Assembly (NCBI GenBank): GCA_001899635.1
Contig: MKVQ01000039.1
Location: 1 to 64,000, forward strand
From: Myxococcales bacterium 68-20
GTDB taxonomy: Bacteria; Myxococcota_A; Polyangia; Polyangiales; Polyangiaceae
Length of the DNA: 64,000 bases
Direction: 5' to 3'
Shown: positions 1 to 8,374 of the stretch, one piece after another
How positions within the stretch are numbered: the first letter of the stretch is position 1
How the letters are laid out: every line of letters begins with the position of its first letter
Position numbers and translations under genes: made by a program
Notes under the pieces: generated by a model
What the model was told of the DNA's origin: nothing
Databases searched by the model: none
What the model saw: only the letters and a program-made list of their open reading frames with translations

Positions 1-93
1 GTAAGCCGTGTGCGGGAAATCCGCACGCACGGTTTGAAAGGGGGTCTTGCTCTAACGCCCGCCCTCTGGCGGGAAGGAAAGTAGGATCTACCA
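1..93 (+). mobile_element. 3' end of a group II intron (domains V and VI)
   Basis: Positions 3-35 fold as a textbook group II domain V. The AGC triad is at 4-6, CCGTG/CACGG forms the lower stem, TGCGG/CCGCA the upper stem with a GAAA-type loop, and the two unpaired bases CG sit on the 3' strand at the position of the catalytic bulge. A second hairpin follows (CCCGCC-CTCT-GGCGGG, about 58-73), with purine-rich sequence as in domain VI. The rest of the intron, including any reverse transcriptase gene, would lie left of the window. The exact 3' splice boundary is not certain but falls at or just before the start codon at 94. The domain V call is strong and the boundary is inferred. Confidence 0.8.
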
Positions 94-1056
94 ATGCGTT
101 CGACCTCACCGGTGCCCGTAACGGTCGTCACCGGCTTCCTCGGAGCCGGGAAGACGACGCTCGTGAATCGCTGGCTCGCCGACGTCCCGCGCGGCGACGT
201 GGCGGTCATCGTGAACGAGCACGGCGCGATCGGGATCGACGGCGCGCTGCTCGCGGCGCGCGTGCGCGCGCTCGTGGAGATCGCCGGCGGCTGCGTCTGT
301 TGCTCCACGCAAGCCGAGCTCGTCCGCGCGCTCGAGGAGCTTGCGTCGGCTCCGTCTCCGCCGAAGCGGATCCTCGTCGAGACGTCCGGCGCGGCGTCGC
401 CCGCCGGCGTGCTCCGCGCGGTCACCGGGCGCGCGGAGGTGCACCTGCTCGACGGCGTCGTCACCGTCGTCGATGCGACACGCGTGGAAAACCTGCAGGA
501 GCACGATCTCGCGATCGAGCAGGTGGGCTACGCGGACGTCGTCGTGCTCTCGCGTGCGGACCAGTGCGATTCCGAACGGCTCGCGCACGCCAGAGACGTC
601 GTGGCCACGCACAACGGCGCCGCCCTGGTCGCGACCGCGGCGTCGGGTGAGCTGGAGGATCCCGACCTCGCAACTCTCGAAGCCCTGCTGGATCGGAGAC
701 GTGCGGACTTCGGCGCCGCGACGCCGGTCGCGTCGACGAGCAGGCACGTGTACGAATCGGTCTCGCTCGTCCTCGAGGGCGATGTCGACGGCGAGCGCTT
801 CGCCGACTTCATGGAATCGGAGCTCGCGCGCTTTGCCGGGCGCCTCTTCCGCACGAAGGGGATCCTTGCCGTCGACGGCGTGGCGGAGCGCATGGTCGTG
901 CAGGGCGTGGCCGATCTCGTGGACGTGACGTTCGGCGAGGTCTGGGGGAATACGACGCGGACGAGCCGCCTCGTCGTGGTCGGCTTCGGCCTCGATCAGG
1001 CGGCGCTCGCACGCGCCTTCGCTGCGTGTGCCGCCGCGCGCGCGCCCCTCGGGTGA
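94..1056 (+). CDS. CobW/P47K-family GTPase (metal-chaperone type, COG0523)
   Basis: A 320-residue G3E-family P-loop GTPase. Walker A is GFLGAGKTT (about residues 14-22). The CxCC metal-binding motif reads CVCC at 67-70, the ETSG element is at 96-99, and SRAD (153-156) sits where the base-specificity (N/T)KxD motif is expected. The C-terminal part (LFRTKGILAVDG) matches the CobW C-terminal domain. Members deliver Zn, Co or other metals to target enzymes using GTP; the metal cannot be read from the sequence. The only Shine-Dalgarno-like sequence (AAGGAAAG, about 73-81) lies in the group II intron tail, so the insertion may have replaced the native leader. It could also be annotated as a generic COG0523 protein. 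Confidence 0.9.
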   Translation: MRSTSPVPVTVVTGFLGAGKTTLVNRWLADVPRGDVAVIVNEHGAIGIDGALLAARVRALVEIAGGCVCCSTQAELVRALEELASAPSPPKRILVETSGAASPAGVLRAVTGRAEVHLLDGVVTVVDATRVENLQEHDLAIEQVGYADVVVLSRADQCDSERLAHARDVVATHNGAALVATAASGELEDPDLATLEALLDRRRADFGAATPVASTSRHVYESVSLVLEGDVDGERFADFMESELARFAGRLFRTKGILAVDGVAERMVVQGVADLVDVTFGEVWGNTTRTSRLVVVGFGLDQAALARAFAACAAARAPLG

Positions 1057-1162
1057 ACGCCGCGACCTACGCGTTGCTGCCGGAGTCGACGATCGCTCGG
1101 CAAACCCTCATGCGCCCGGGCGACCGCGTGCGGGCGAATCGACGCAGGTGTGCCCTGCCGGA

Positions 1163-1185
1163 GGTGGTATTGCTCCACCATGCGG
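1163..1185 (+). promoter_or_regulatory. 23-bp element overlapping a lipoprotein start codon (copy 1 of 2)
   Basis: The core GGTGGTATTGCT is followed by YCAYC and the start codon ATGCGG. The same 23-bp arrangement, with two mismatches, occurs at 3286-3308 over the start of the next lipoprotein gene. Because it covers the initiation region it may be a shared promoter/leader or a translational control site. Its role is unknown. Confidence 0.45.
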
Positions 1186-3186
1186 CGACACAGAAGGCAT
1201 CCGGGCCTCTCCACCGCGCTCGCGACGATGGCGCTCGCCGCATGCGCCGCGCAACGAGACGTCCCCGGAACGAAGGCGCGCTCAGTCGCCACCAAGCAAA
1301 CGTCGTCACCGTCCGCTCTCTCCGCCCCGGTGAGGCGTGTCGAGATCGCTCCTGTCTTCGGACACACGGATGTGATCCAAGACATGGCCCTCTCGCCGTC
1401 CAAGCGCCTTCTCGTCACCTCCTCTTCGGACCCCACCATGAAGGTGTGGAACGTGGAGACCGGCGCGCTCCTGCGCACGGTCGACTCGAAGGCGTGCCGA
1501 GGCCGGTTCGTCCGCGTCGCCGACGAGGAGATCGCGGTCAAGAGGTGTGACGACGGCACGCTCCGCAAATGGGACCTCCGCGCTGGTACGGAGACACGCG
1601 TCCAACAGGCCCACCGGGGCTTCTTCGTAGCCGCCGTCGATCGTGACGGCCGGCGTGCGTTGACGGCTGCAGCCGGCACGGACGAGCGTGACGGCAATGG
1701 TCGCCAGGAGCTCCTCCTCTGGGACCTCGAACGGCTCGAGCGCGTGCGTGTCGTGGCCGAGGTCCCTGGTCACGTCGCGCGCCTCGCATGGAGTGACGAC
1801 GGCCGCCATGCGCTCGTGTCGACTTACCGTGCTCAGGATGGCACGGCGCTCGTCGACCTCGAGAGCGGCAAGACGCTGCGTCGGTTCGAGCCAAAGAGCG
1901 AGAACGCGGTCGAGCTCCTCGGATTCGACGGCGCGAGCCGCCGCGCAATCGTCGGTCACGCAGGCGGTCCCACGCTCGTCTTCGACGTGGCTACGGGCAG
2001 GCTCGAGCAGCGCATCGAACGGGAGACCCCTCCGTTCGTCGTCGGGCCGGATGGATACCTCCTCTCGATCCAACGCGGGCTCAGTCGGCGAGACGCCGGA
2101 CATCTGAGCACCGCAAAGGAGTACGGCTGGCGCGGGCATGTCTTCGCGAGCGCGTGGGCTGCAGATCGATCGGCGGTTGTCGTCGCCTCGGCGGATGGGC
2201 TCCGCGTGCTCGACACCGGCTCGGGCAGCGTCCTTCGCGAGCTCGGAACGGAAGCCATCGCTGGTTGGAATGCGGCGATTGCGCCCGACGGTCTCACAGT
2301 CGCCACGCAGCGGTGCCGGTTTGCTGACAGTCTCGACGACCGCTCCCCGGCCATGGTGCGATCGGAGATCGACATCGTGAGTCTCCGGACCGGGACGGTC
2401 GTAAAAACGCTGCGCTCTCCGCGAGCCGATGAGCTGTGCGGCTCCAGCCTCATGTTCTCGGCACGCGGTTCACTCCTGCTCGAGGGGAGCGTCACGTTGG
2501 GCCTATTGCGCGTCTGGGACGTCGCGAGCGGCACGATCAAGTCGGTCGCGAAGATGGTGGATCCGTTCTTCACGGTGGCGCCGTTTCCGGACGAGCGTAC
2601 CGCGCTCGTTGGAATGCGAAACCGCGTTGCGCGGATCGATCTGGAGACGCTCTCCGTGGTCGCGCGCTTCGACTTCGGCCCGACGCACGCGCTGAGCAGC
2701 GCGGTCTCCCCTGACGGCAGCCTGATCGCGGTCGAGTCATTCGAGGAGCTCCGCGTCTGGGACACTCGCACGTTCGCAGTCGTCTCCAAGATCGCTCTCC
2801 CGAAACCACAAGGCGGCAACGGGAGCTCCACCAAGCTCGCCTTCAGCCCGGATGGCGAGCTGCTCGCCATCGGAGAGGTGGGCTGCACGATGTGCTCGGT
2901 CCGGCTTCACGACGCGCGAACCGGCGCGTTCGTTCGCGCGTGGCTTGTCGGGCGGCGCGACGTGACCGTCGTCCGTTTCATCGATGCCGGACGGCTGGTA
3001 TCCGCCGACTGGAACGGAGAGGTGGCGATCTGGGACATCCAAACAGGCCAGCAGCTTGCGAGGGATACAAGAGCCAGCGCGCAAATTCTGGACGTTCGCG
3101 CGGTCGATGGCGCGGTGATCAGCGCCAGCCGAGATACCGCGGTCCGGGTCCTCCCGCTCCCCGATACGGGCACGCGTATGCCGTGA
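1180..3186 (+). CDS. WD40-repeat lipoprotein
   Basis: The start at 1180 gives a basic, hydrophobic N-terminus ending in a lipobox (LAAC, Cys22); the in-frame ATG at 1150 would bury this signal, so 1180 is preferred. The 668-residue product is probably anchored in the outer membrane or periplasm. It carries at least seven WD40-like blades: FGHTDVIQDMALSPSKRLLV with KVWNV near the N-terminus, then LRKWDL, LLLWDL, LRVLDT, LRVWDV, LRVWDT, VRLHDA and VAIWDI further on. This suggests one or two beta-propellers used for protein binding. No catalytic domain is seen. A 123-bp gap separates it from the CobW gene, and it shares a start-region element with the next gene. Confidence 0.85.
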   Translation: MRRHRRHPGLSTALATMALAACAAQRDVPGTKARSVATKQTSSPSALSAPVRRVEIAPVFGHTDVIQDMALSPSKRLLVTSSSDPTMKVWNVETGALLRTVDSKACRGRFVRVADEEIAVKRCDDGTLRKWDLRAGTETRVQQAHRGFFVAAVDRDGRRALTAAAGTDERDGNGRQELLLWDLERLERVRVVAEVPGHVARLAWSDDGRHALVSTYRAQDGTALVDLESGKTLRRFEPKSENAVELLGFDGASRRAIVGHAGGPTLVFDVATGRLEQRIERETPPFVVGPDGYLLSIQRGLSRRDAGHLSTAKEYGWRGHVFASAWAADRSAVVVASADGLRVLDTGSGSVLRELGTEAIAGWNAAIAPDGLTVATQRCRFADSLDDRSPAMVRSEIDIVSLRTGTVVKTLRSPRADELCGSSLMFSARGSLLLEGSVTLGLLRVWDVASGTIKSVAKMVDPFFTVAPFPDERTALVGMRNRVARIDLETLSVVARFDFGPTHALSSAVSPDGSLIAVESFEELRVWDTRTFAVVSKIALPKPQGGNGSSTKLAFSPDGELLAIGEVGCTMCSVRLHDARTGAFVRAWLVGRRDVTVVRFIDAGRLVSADWNGEVAIWDIQTGQQLARDTRASAQILDVRAVDGAVISASRDTAVRVLPLPDTGTRMP

Positions 3187-3285
3187 CTCACGGCACGCGA
3201 CGTGGCGGATCGTCCACCGAGAACACGCAACGCTTCGCGCGCCGGGCGTAGCGGAGAGAAGCGATGGCGATCTCCATCGGCCAGC

Positions 3286-3308
3286 GGTGGTATTGCTTCA
3301 TCATGCGG
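3286..3308 (+). promoter_or_regulatory. 23-bp element overlapping a lipoprotein start codon (copy 2 of 2)
   Basis: Same core as at 1163-1185 (GGTGGTATTGCT) and the same distance to the start codon; 21 of 23 positions are identical. Sequence outside the element differs between the two loci, so this is not simply a long duplicated segment. Confidence 0.45.
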
Positions 3309-5669
3309 ACGAATGCCTGGCTTCTCGGCGCCCTAGCGGTAGCTGCCACACTGGCTGCCTGTTCCTCCTCTGAAGCCGTAAGCGACGGCAACGGTATCCC
3401 GATCGACGGCGGCGACCGCGGCCCCCCAGGAAACGGGAGCACTCCGGGCGGTGACGGCGGCGGCAGTGGCGGCGTCGATGCTGGTGACGGCGGCGGCCTC
3501 GTCAGCCCGACGTTGAGCAAGCTGGTGATCTCTCCAGCCGCGCTGCAGCTCGTCGTCAAGGGCAACACGGCGGTCGTTCAGCCCTTCACCGTCGCCGGGA
3601 CCTTCTCCGACGGGCACACCGAGGACGTGACGAGTCAGGCTGCCTTCAGCATCGACGATGCGCGGCTGGGCACGTTCGTCAGCGGCTCGTCGTTCACGTC
3701 CGGCACCGCCATCGGTGGCACCAGCTTCGTGCGCGCTCGGGTAGGCACCACGTCCGCATCCACGGGCATCACCGTGAAGCTCGAGCGGAGCGTCTCGGAC
3801 TCTCCTCCCGCTGCCTCGGGACTGCCCCCGGTGCCGGCCACACCGGAGACGAAGTTCGGCGGAGCGGTCGACGGCACGTACAAGCCGAAGATCGTCTACC
3901 CCAACGATGGCGTCATGGTGCCGCCCAACGTGGGGCCGACGGAGATCCACTTCCTTCCGAAGAATGCGAGCACGACGCTGTTCGAGCTCGCATTCACGAA
4001 TGGCAGTGTCGACCTGCGTGTCCACCTGCGCTGCTACCTACCGGCGGACGTGACGGCGCCGGCGGGCGAGCGTGGGTGCATCTACACCCCGGACGAGGAG
4101 GTGTGGAAGCTGCTGGCCGAGAGCAATCGCGGTGGTCAGGCCGTGAAGCTCACCGTGCGTGCCGCGGACGACACGGGCACGGGCACGGTCGGCGTCTCCG
4201 ACCCCATCTCGATCGAATTCGCCCGCACGGACGTCAAAGGCGCGCTCTATTACTTCACGACCGCGGGCGGCACGGGGGTGATGCGTCATGACTTCGCCGA
4301 CGCGAGCGCCAAGCAGGCCACCCCCGTGCTCAGAACGTCGAACGTCGCGACGTCTGTCTCCTGCGTGGGCTGTCACGCGGTGAGTCCGAACGGCAAGACG
4401 CTGGTGGCCGAGGTCAACGGTCAAAACGACGGCCGCCTCGTCCTGGTGGATCTGTCCCATCCCAGTCAGTCGACGAACAAGTCGCCCCTCGCGCGAAGCG
4501 GCGCGAAGCTGAGCAACTTCCAGTCCTGGAGCCCCGACGGTTCCCGGTTCGTGGGGGTCTACGCCGACAGCGGCGCCACGAGTTACAACCTCCGACTCTT
4601 CAACGGGACCACCGCGGCCTTCGAGGGCGACATCGCCAACACGGGCACTCAGACGAACCCCGCCAACCATCCCGACTGGAGCGCGGATGGAAAGACGATC
4701 GCCTACCAATCGATGGGTATCGCCGGGACGAACCAGCGAAGCTACAAAGGCGCCATCAAGGTAGTGACGTCGACCGCCACCGGTTGGAACGACCCGGTAA
4801 CGGTGGTGCCCTCGCAGAGCGGAAGGAATCGCTATTACCCGGCCATCGCGCCCGACAACTCCTTCCTCGTATTCAACGAGTCCCAGTGCCCGACCGGTGA
4901 AGCGCACACGCACTGCAACGGGGATAGCGATCCCTCCGCACGGTTGTGGGCCGTTCCGCTCGGGCAGAGCGGAGTCCCGATCGATCTAGTGAAGGCCAAC
5001 CTGGCCGGTCCGATGGATTCGACCTCGCAGCTCACCAACAGCTTCCCGAAGTGGAGCCCATTCGTCGGACGCGGCAACAAGGGTGAGACCAGCCGTCTCC
5101 TGTGGATGACGTTCGCTTCGACGCGCAACTACGGCCTGCGCACGACGCCGTCCCTGGGCGGCTCCGAGAACGACAAGGCGAAGCGCCTCTGGATGGCCGC
5201 GGTGGATCCAGATCAGGTGAAGCAGGGGAGCGATCCGTCCTATGCGGCTTTCGCGTTGCCCTTCCAGGAGCTCGGTTCCGCTGCGAACCATGTCGCCCAG
5301 TGGACGAAGTACTTCGTGAGCAACGGCTGCTCCACCGTGGGTGAAGGATGTGGCTCGGGGGGCTCGTGCTGTAACGGCCTGCAATGCGTGCAGCCCGACA
5401 AGAATCCGGTCGCGCCTTGCGATGGAGCGAACGGGTGCCAGTGTCAGGACGTCCCTCAGTGCGCGGCCGCGTTCCAGAAGTGCAGCACCGCAGCGCCCTG
5501 CTGCGACGGCCTACGCTGCCTCGACGACGCCACCGGTGGCGACTGCCAGGGGAATAGCTGCACCTGCACGCCGCCGTGCTCCGGCTCGGGCCAGGCCTGC
5601 GGCGGCTCCTTGGCATGTTGCGATGGTCTCTCCTGCGCCTCCTCCCCGAGCGGAAATACCTGTCGCTGA
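3303..5669 (+). CDS. Lipoprotein with Ig-like domain, CxxCH motif, beta-propeller repeats and Cys-rich tail
   Basis: The start at 3303 gives a lipobox (LAAC, Cys20); the upstream ATG at 3264 would hide it. The 788-residue protein begins with a Ser/Gly/Asp-rich linker (about 21-60). A BIG2/Ig-like beta domain follows (about 65-165). A CVGCH motif near residue 354 is a possible c-type heme site. TolB/PD40-type blades follow, with repeated WSPDGSRF, WSADGKTI and IAPDNSFL. The C-terminal 110 residues contain three disulfide-rich repeats of the form CxxxxxCCxGLxC. It is an extracellular or outer-membrane binding protein with no recognisable enzyme domain. The combination of one CxxCH motif with a propeller resembles other large myxobacterial surface lipoproteins. 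Confidence 0.85.
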   Translation: MRTNAWLLGALAVAATLAACSSSEAVSDGNGIPIDGGDRGPPGNGSTPGGDGGGSGGVDAGDGGGLVSPTLSKLVISPAALQLVVKGNTAVVQPFTVAGTFSDGHTEDVTSQAAFSIDDARLGTFVSGSSFTSGTAIGGTSFVRARVGTTSASTGITVKLERSVSDSPPAASGLPPVPATPETKFGGAVDGTYKPKIVYPNDGVMVPPNVGPTEIHFLPKNASTTLFELAFTNGSVDLRVHLRCYLPADVTAPAGERGCIYTPDEEVWKLLAESNRGGQAVKLTVRAADDTGTGTVGVSDPISIEFARTDVKGALYYFTTAGGTGVMRHDFADASAKQATPVLRTSNVATSVSCVGCHAVSPNGKTLVAEVNGQNDGRLVLVDLSHPSQSTNKSPLARSGAKLSNFQSWSPDGSRFVGVYADSGATSYNLRLFNGTTAAFEGDIANTGTQTNPANHPDWSADGKTIAYQSMGIAGTNQRSYKGAIKVVTSTATGWNDPVTVVPSQSGRNRYYPAIAPDNSFLVFNESQCPTGEAHTHCNGDSDPSARLWAVPLGQSGVPIDLVKANLAGPMDSTSQLTNSFPKWSPFVGRGNKGETSRLLWMTFASTRNYGLRTTPSLGGSENDKAKRLWMAAVDPDQVKQGSDPSYAAFALPFQELGSAANHVAQWTKYFVSNGCSTVGEGCGSGGSCCNGLQCVQPDKNPVAPCDGANGCQCQDVPQCAAAFQKCSTAAPCCDGLRCLDDATGGDCQGNSCTCTPPCSGSGQACGGSLACCDGLSCASSPSGNTCR

Positions 5670-5693
5670 GGGGCCCGGAACGAGTTCACGTCA

Positions 5694-5815
5694 TCGGGCT
5701 CGCGAGTGAGGCCGCGAGCCTCTCAGCGGCTCGGTCGGGGGGGAATCGGGCTCGATTCGCAGGTCTTCAGCTGTCGCGACGATCGGTGTCCCGACCGTCG
5801 CGATGGCGGTCTTGT
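5694..5815 (-). pseudogene. Remnant of an XRE/MmyB-type regulator C-terminus
   Basis: Read on the minus strand, about 40 codons give TAIATVGTPIVATAEDLRIE, which aligns with the C-terminal end of the intact regulator at 6962-7768 (TTIATIGTPIDATADDLRIE). DNA similarity extends through the stop region (GCTCGCGAG(T/C)GAGGCC). No helix-turn-helix or start remains. It is the decayed tail of a paralogue or partial duplication, now separated from the intact gene by the lipoprotein at 5836-6738. Confidence 0.7.
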
Positions 5816-5835
5816 CGCTCGAGACGCTCGTGTCT

Positions 5836-6738
5836 TCAGTGGACCGCGAGCGCTGCTGACACCGACGACTCGTGCCTGAGCGAGATCGCGTAGTCGTCAG
5901 CATCGATCGGGACGTGGCTGCGACCCGTCAACGTGAGCTTCAAGCACGACGCGCAATTCTCGAGCGCGGCGGGCTGGGCAATGACTTCGGCGACGCGCGC
6001 TTGCGGCACGACGAGATGTGTCGCGGGCGCGTCGATGCTGCAGGTGACGGTCTTCACCGCGCCATCGAGCTTCACGATGATCTTCGTCGCGTTCGGGATC
6101 GAGCTCCAAGCAACGTCGAACGGTGCATCGGCAATGCCGTTCGTCGCCGATGTCAGGAGCACCGGCTCGGGAACAGGTTTGATCGGCCCGAGAAACCCAG
6201 GGACCGTCGCGCCGAGGGCCGATGCTCCCATCGTGGTACCGAGCGAGACCGGCCCCGTCAGATTGAGCGGCGACATCTCCTCGTAGCCGCCGTCGTTGGG
6301 ACGGAACGTGAGCCGCGCGACGGCGGTGCCCATCGTGATCGAGACGTCTCCTGCGCTCACACCGATGGCCGGGACGCCCGCCGGATCGGGATGTGGGTCG
6401 ACCCGACATCCGTCGGCGCCGAGCCCGTCTCCGGGATCTGCCGTGTCGAAGAACCTCGCGACGGCGCTCGTGCCTTCGCCGCGCACGGTTCGAATGGCGA
6501 CGAAGCCGTAGCCAGCCGCTCCCGGACTCGAGGGGGGCTTGCCCGAAGAACCGCTACTCGACCCTCCTCCTTTCGACCCTCCTCCTTTCGACCCGCCGAG
6601 CGTCGACCCGAGCGGGGGCCCGTCGTCCTCGGTACGCGGGCGAGGCGCGCTCTCAGGCGCCACGTCGTCCGTGATCGTCGTTCCTCCGCAGGCGCAGGCG
6701 AGCGCGATGGAGCCGGAAGCGAGAAGCAACCTGAGCAT
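5836..6738 (-). CDS. Lipoprotein of unknown function with Gly/Ser linker
   Basis: A 300-residue protein with a hydrophobic N-terminus and a lipobox-like LACAC (Cys15 or Cys17). A long flexible linker at about residues 38-75 includes GGSKGGGSKGGGSSSG, encoded by a short direct repeat. The remaining 220 residues look like a secreted beta-rich domain without a family I recognise; paired cysteines (CRVDPH, CSIDAP, CASCLKL) suggest disulfides. It is transcribed alone, between the remnant at 5.7 kb and the XRE regulator gene. Confidence 0.7.
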   Translation of the reverse strand: MLRLLLASGSIALACACGGTTITDDVAPESAPRPRTEDDGPPLGSTLGGSKGGGSKGGGSSSGSSGKPPSSPGAAGYGFVAIRTVRGEGTSAVARFFDTADPGDGLGADGCRVDPHPDPAGVPAIGVSAGDVSITMGTAVARLTFRPNDGGYEEMSPLNLTGPVSLGTTMGASALGATVPGFLGPIKPVPEPVLLTSATNGIADAPFDVAWSSIPNATKIIVKLDGAVKTVTCSIDAPATHLVVPQARVAEVIAQPAALENCASCLKLTLTGRSHVPIDADDYAISLRHESSVSAALAVH

Positions 6739-6961
6739 TGCAGTTTTTCTACTGCAGATTCCACGCCAGCTCTGTCGTGCGAAATCGTGCGAGATCTAGA
6801 CCTTGCGTCAATTTGCTGACGGGGAATCGCCTGAGGGCAATTCGCGATTGTCGACAACTGCCAAGCGAACACGGGCGCTCCCGAGTCGAGTCGAGGCGTG
6901 GCTTGTACCGTGACGGACCCGGCGTTGCGCGTGTCGGTGCTCGTGGTGGAGCGAGGTCATG

Positions 6962-7768
6962 TCATGCGGGGCTCGCGAGCGAGGCCACGAGCTTCTCGGT
7001 GTGCTCGTCGGCCGGAAAATAGGTCTCGATTCGCAGGTCGTCCGCGGTCGCGTCGATCGGCGTCCCGATCGTCGCAATGGTGGTGAAGAGCCGGGCCTCG
7101 ACGTCGCCCCGGCGCAGATGCACCGTCAGAAATGGCCCCTCTGCCGTTCGAGAAGTGGGGCGCGGCAGTGGAAGGTCCGGGATCCTCGCGAGCTCGTCGC
7201 GGAGGCGGCCGAGCTCGGGATCGTCGGCGAATCGAGCGGCCTCTCGGCGCACCCGATCGAGGAGCAGGGGCGCCACCACCTCGAAGTTCACGATCGCGCT
7301 CCGAAGCCCAGCGGGATGGAGCGTCGCGACGAGTGCGTTCTGCATGACCGTCGGCGGTGCGTTCGTGACGTCGGCGAAGAGCGCGAACAGACGCGAGGCC
7401 CCCGAGTTCATCCGGACGATGTTCCAGGCGCGGTCGCACGCGATCGCGCCGTTCGGTTCAATCCCGTCGAGAACGAGGTCGATCGCGCGACGGAGGGACG
7501 CGGCCTCCGGCGCCTCGAGCGGGACATCGCGGAAAGCGGCGACGAACCCGGCGGCCTCGAGGAGACCATTCCGGTCGCGTAGCGGCAGATCGAGGGTCGC
7601 CCCCAACAGCAAGACCATTGCCTGACTGGGAGACGCCCGTCCCGTCTCGAGGCAGCTCAGATGGCGGGGCGAGATCTCCGCTTCGTGAGCGAGTCGTTCC
7701 TGACTGAGTCCGCGCGCAGTGCGAAGGCGGCGGAGCAGGGGACCAAAAGGCGACGTTTGGGGCGTCAC
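6962..7768 (-). CDS. XRE-family transcriptional regulator with MmyB-like ligand-binding domain
   Basis: A 268-residue protein. The N-terminal helix-turn-helix covers about residues 12-67 (LRTARGLSQERLAHEAEISP, then LSCLETGRASPS). The remainder matches the MmyB-like ligand-binding domain (GAIACDRAWNIVRMNSGASR, LHPAGLRSAIVNFE, FLTVHLRRGDVEARLFTTIA). Regulators of this type are usually repressors that bind a hydrophobic ligand in a PAS-like pocket; the ligand here is unknown. It diverges from a small membrane protein gene across an 84-bp gap holding a strong dyad, so autoregulation and control of that neighbour is likely. A decayed copy of its tail lies at 5694-5815. Confidence 0.9.
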   Translation of the reverse strand: MTPQTSPFGPLLRRLRTARGLSQERLAHEAEISPRHLSCLETGRASPSQAMVLLLGATLDLPLRDRNGLLEAAGFVAAFRDVPLEAPEAASLRRAIDLVLDGIEPNGAIACDRAWNIVRMNSGASRLFALFADVTNAPPTVMQNALVATLHPAGLRSAIVNFEVVAPLLLDRVRREAARFADDPELGRLRDELARIPDLPLPRPTSRTAEGPFLTVHLRRGDVEARLFTTIATIGTPIDATADDLRIETYFPADEHTEKLVASLASPA

Positions 7769-7800
7769 ATCTCGAGACTACCCGTTCGATGTCTGGGCGC

Positions 7801-7831
7801 CATGACCTCGGAGGTCATGGTCGTCATGACC
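7801..7831. promoter_or_regulatory. Probable operator of the XRE regulator
   Basis: CATGACCTC-G-GAGGTCATG at 7801-7819 is a perfect inverted repeat with a one-base centre. A third half-site, CATGACC, follows at 7825-7831, so GGTCATG at 7813-7819 can also pair with it across 5 bp. It lies between the divergent starts at 7768 and 7853. Confidence 0.65.
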
Positions 7832-7852
7832 GCTTCGGCCCACTGTGCTCGC

Positions 7853-8164
7853 ATGAAAAAGCACCTCGTCTCCGTGACGCTCGTTGGCTTCCTTGCGTAC
7901 AGCTCATGGGTGGTGGTCCGTTACGGCTACCTCGGCTTCTTGAGCCTCGCTTTCCGTGAGCCTTGGGCGATGCAGATGTTGCTCGACCTCTCGATCGCGC
8001 TCTTCCTCGTGGGAGCTTGGATGCGTCGGGATGCACGCGAGCGCTCGCTTCCGGTCGTGCCTTACCTCGCGCTCCTCCCGCTGGTCGGAGCGATCGGCGC
8101 GCTCGCCTACCTCGTTCACCGAACCGTAGTCGACTCGAGCTCGACGAAGGCTCCCGTGCCCTGA
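7853..8164 (+). CDS. Small three-helix membrane protein (DUF2834-like)
   Basis: A 103-residue product beginning MKKHLVSVTLVGFLAYSSWV. There are three hydrophobic segments, at about residues 5-20, 40-58 and 70-92, separated by short charged loops. Size and layout resemble DUF2834-type proteins, but that assignment is tentative. The open frame extends upstream to 7661, but that part overlaps the regulator and the operator, so the ATG at 7853 is used. It is the likely target of the divergent XRE regulator. No enzyme motif is visible. Confidence 0.7.
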   Translation: MKKHLVSVTLVGFLAYSSWVVVRYGYLGFLSLAFREPWAMQMLLDLSIALFLVGAWMRRDARERSLPVVPYLALLPLVGAIGALAYLVHRTVVDSSSTKAPVP

Positions 8165-8374
8165 CGAGAGACATACGGAGCTGAGCGTGAGCTACACGTC
8201 GACCCTCCGCTGCCGGTCCAGGGCTCGTGTTCGTCGATCGCCCTGCGAGTGCTGCTGACACCGATGACTCGCGCGCGGCTCAGCGGAGCGAACGATCCGG
8301 CAAAGCAGCACGCCGTCAGCTATCATCCGCCCCGCCGGCGAACGCTCACGTTCGCTTCGGCCGGGGAGGTTGGC

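Noticed and set aside
1145-1180. Sigma-54 promoter upstream of the WD40 lipoprotein
   Set aside because: GG-N10-GC spacing fits here, but the otherwise identical element at 3286 lacks the upstream GG, so the conserved part is not a sigma-54 site.
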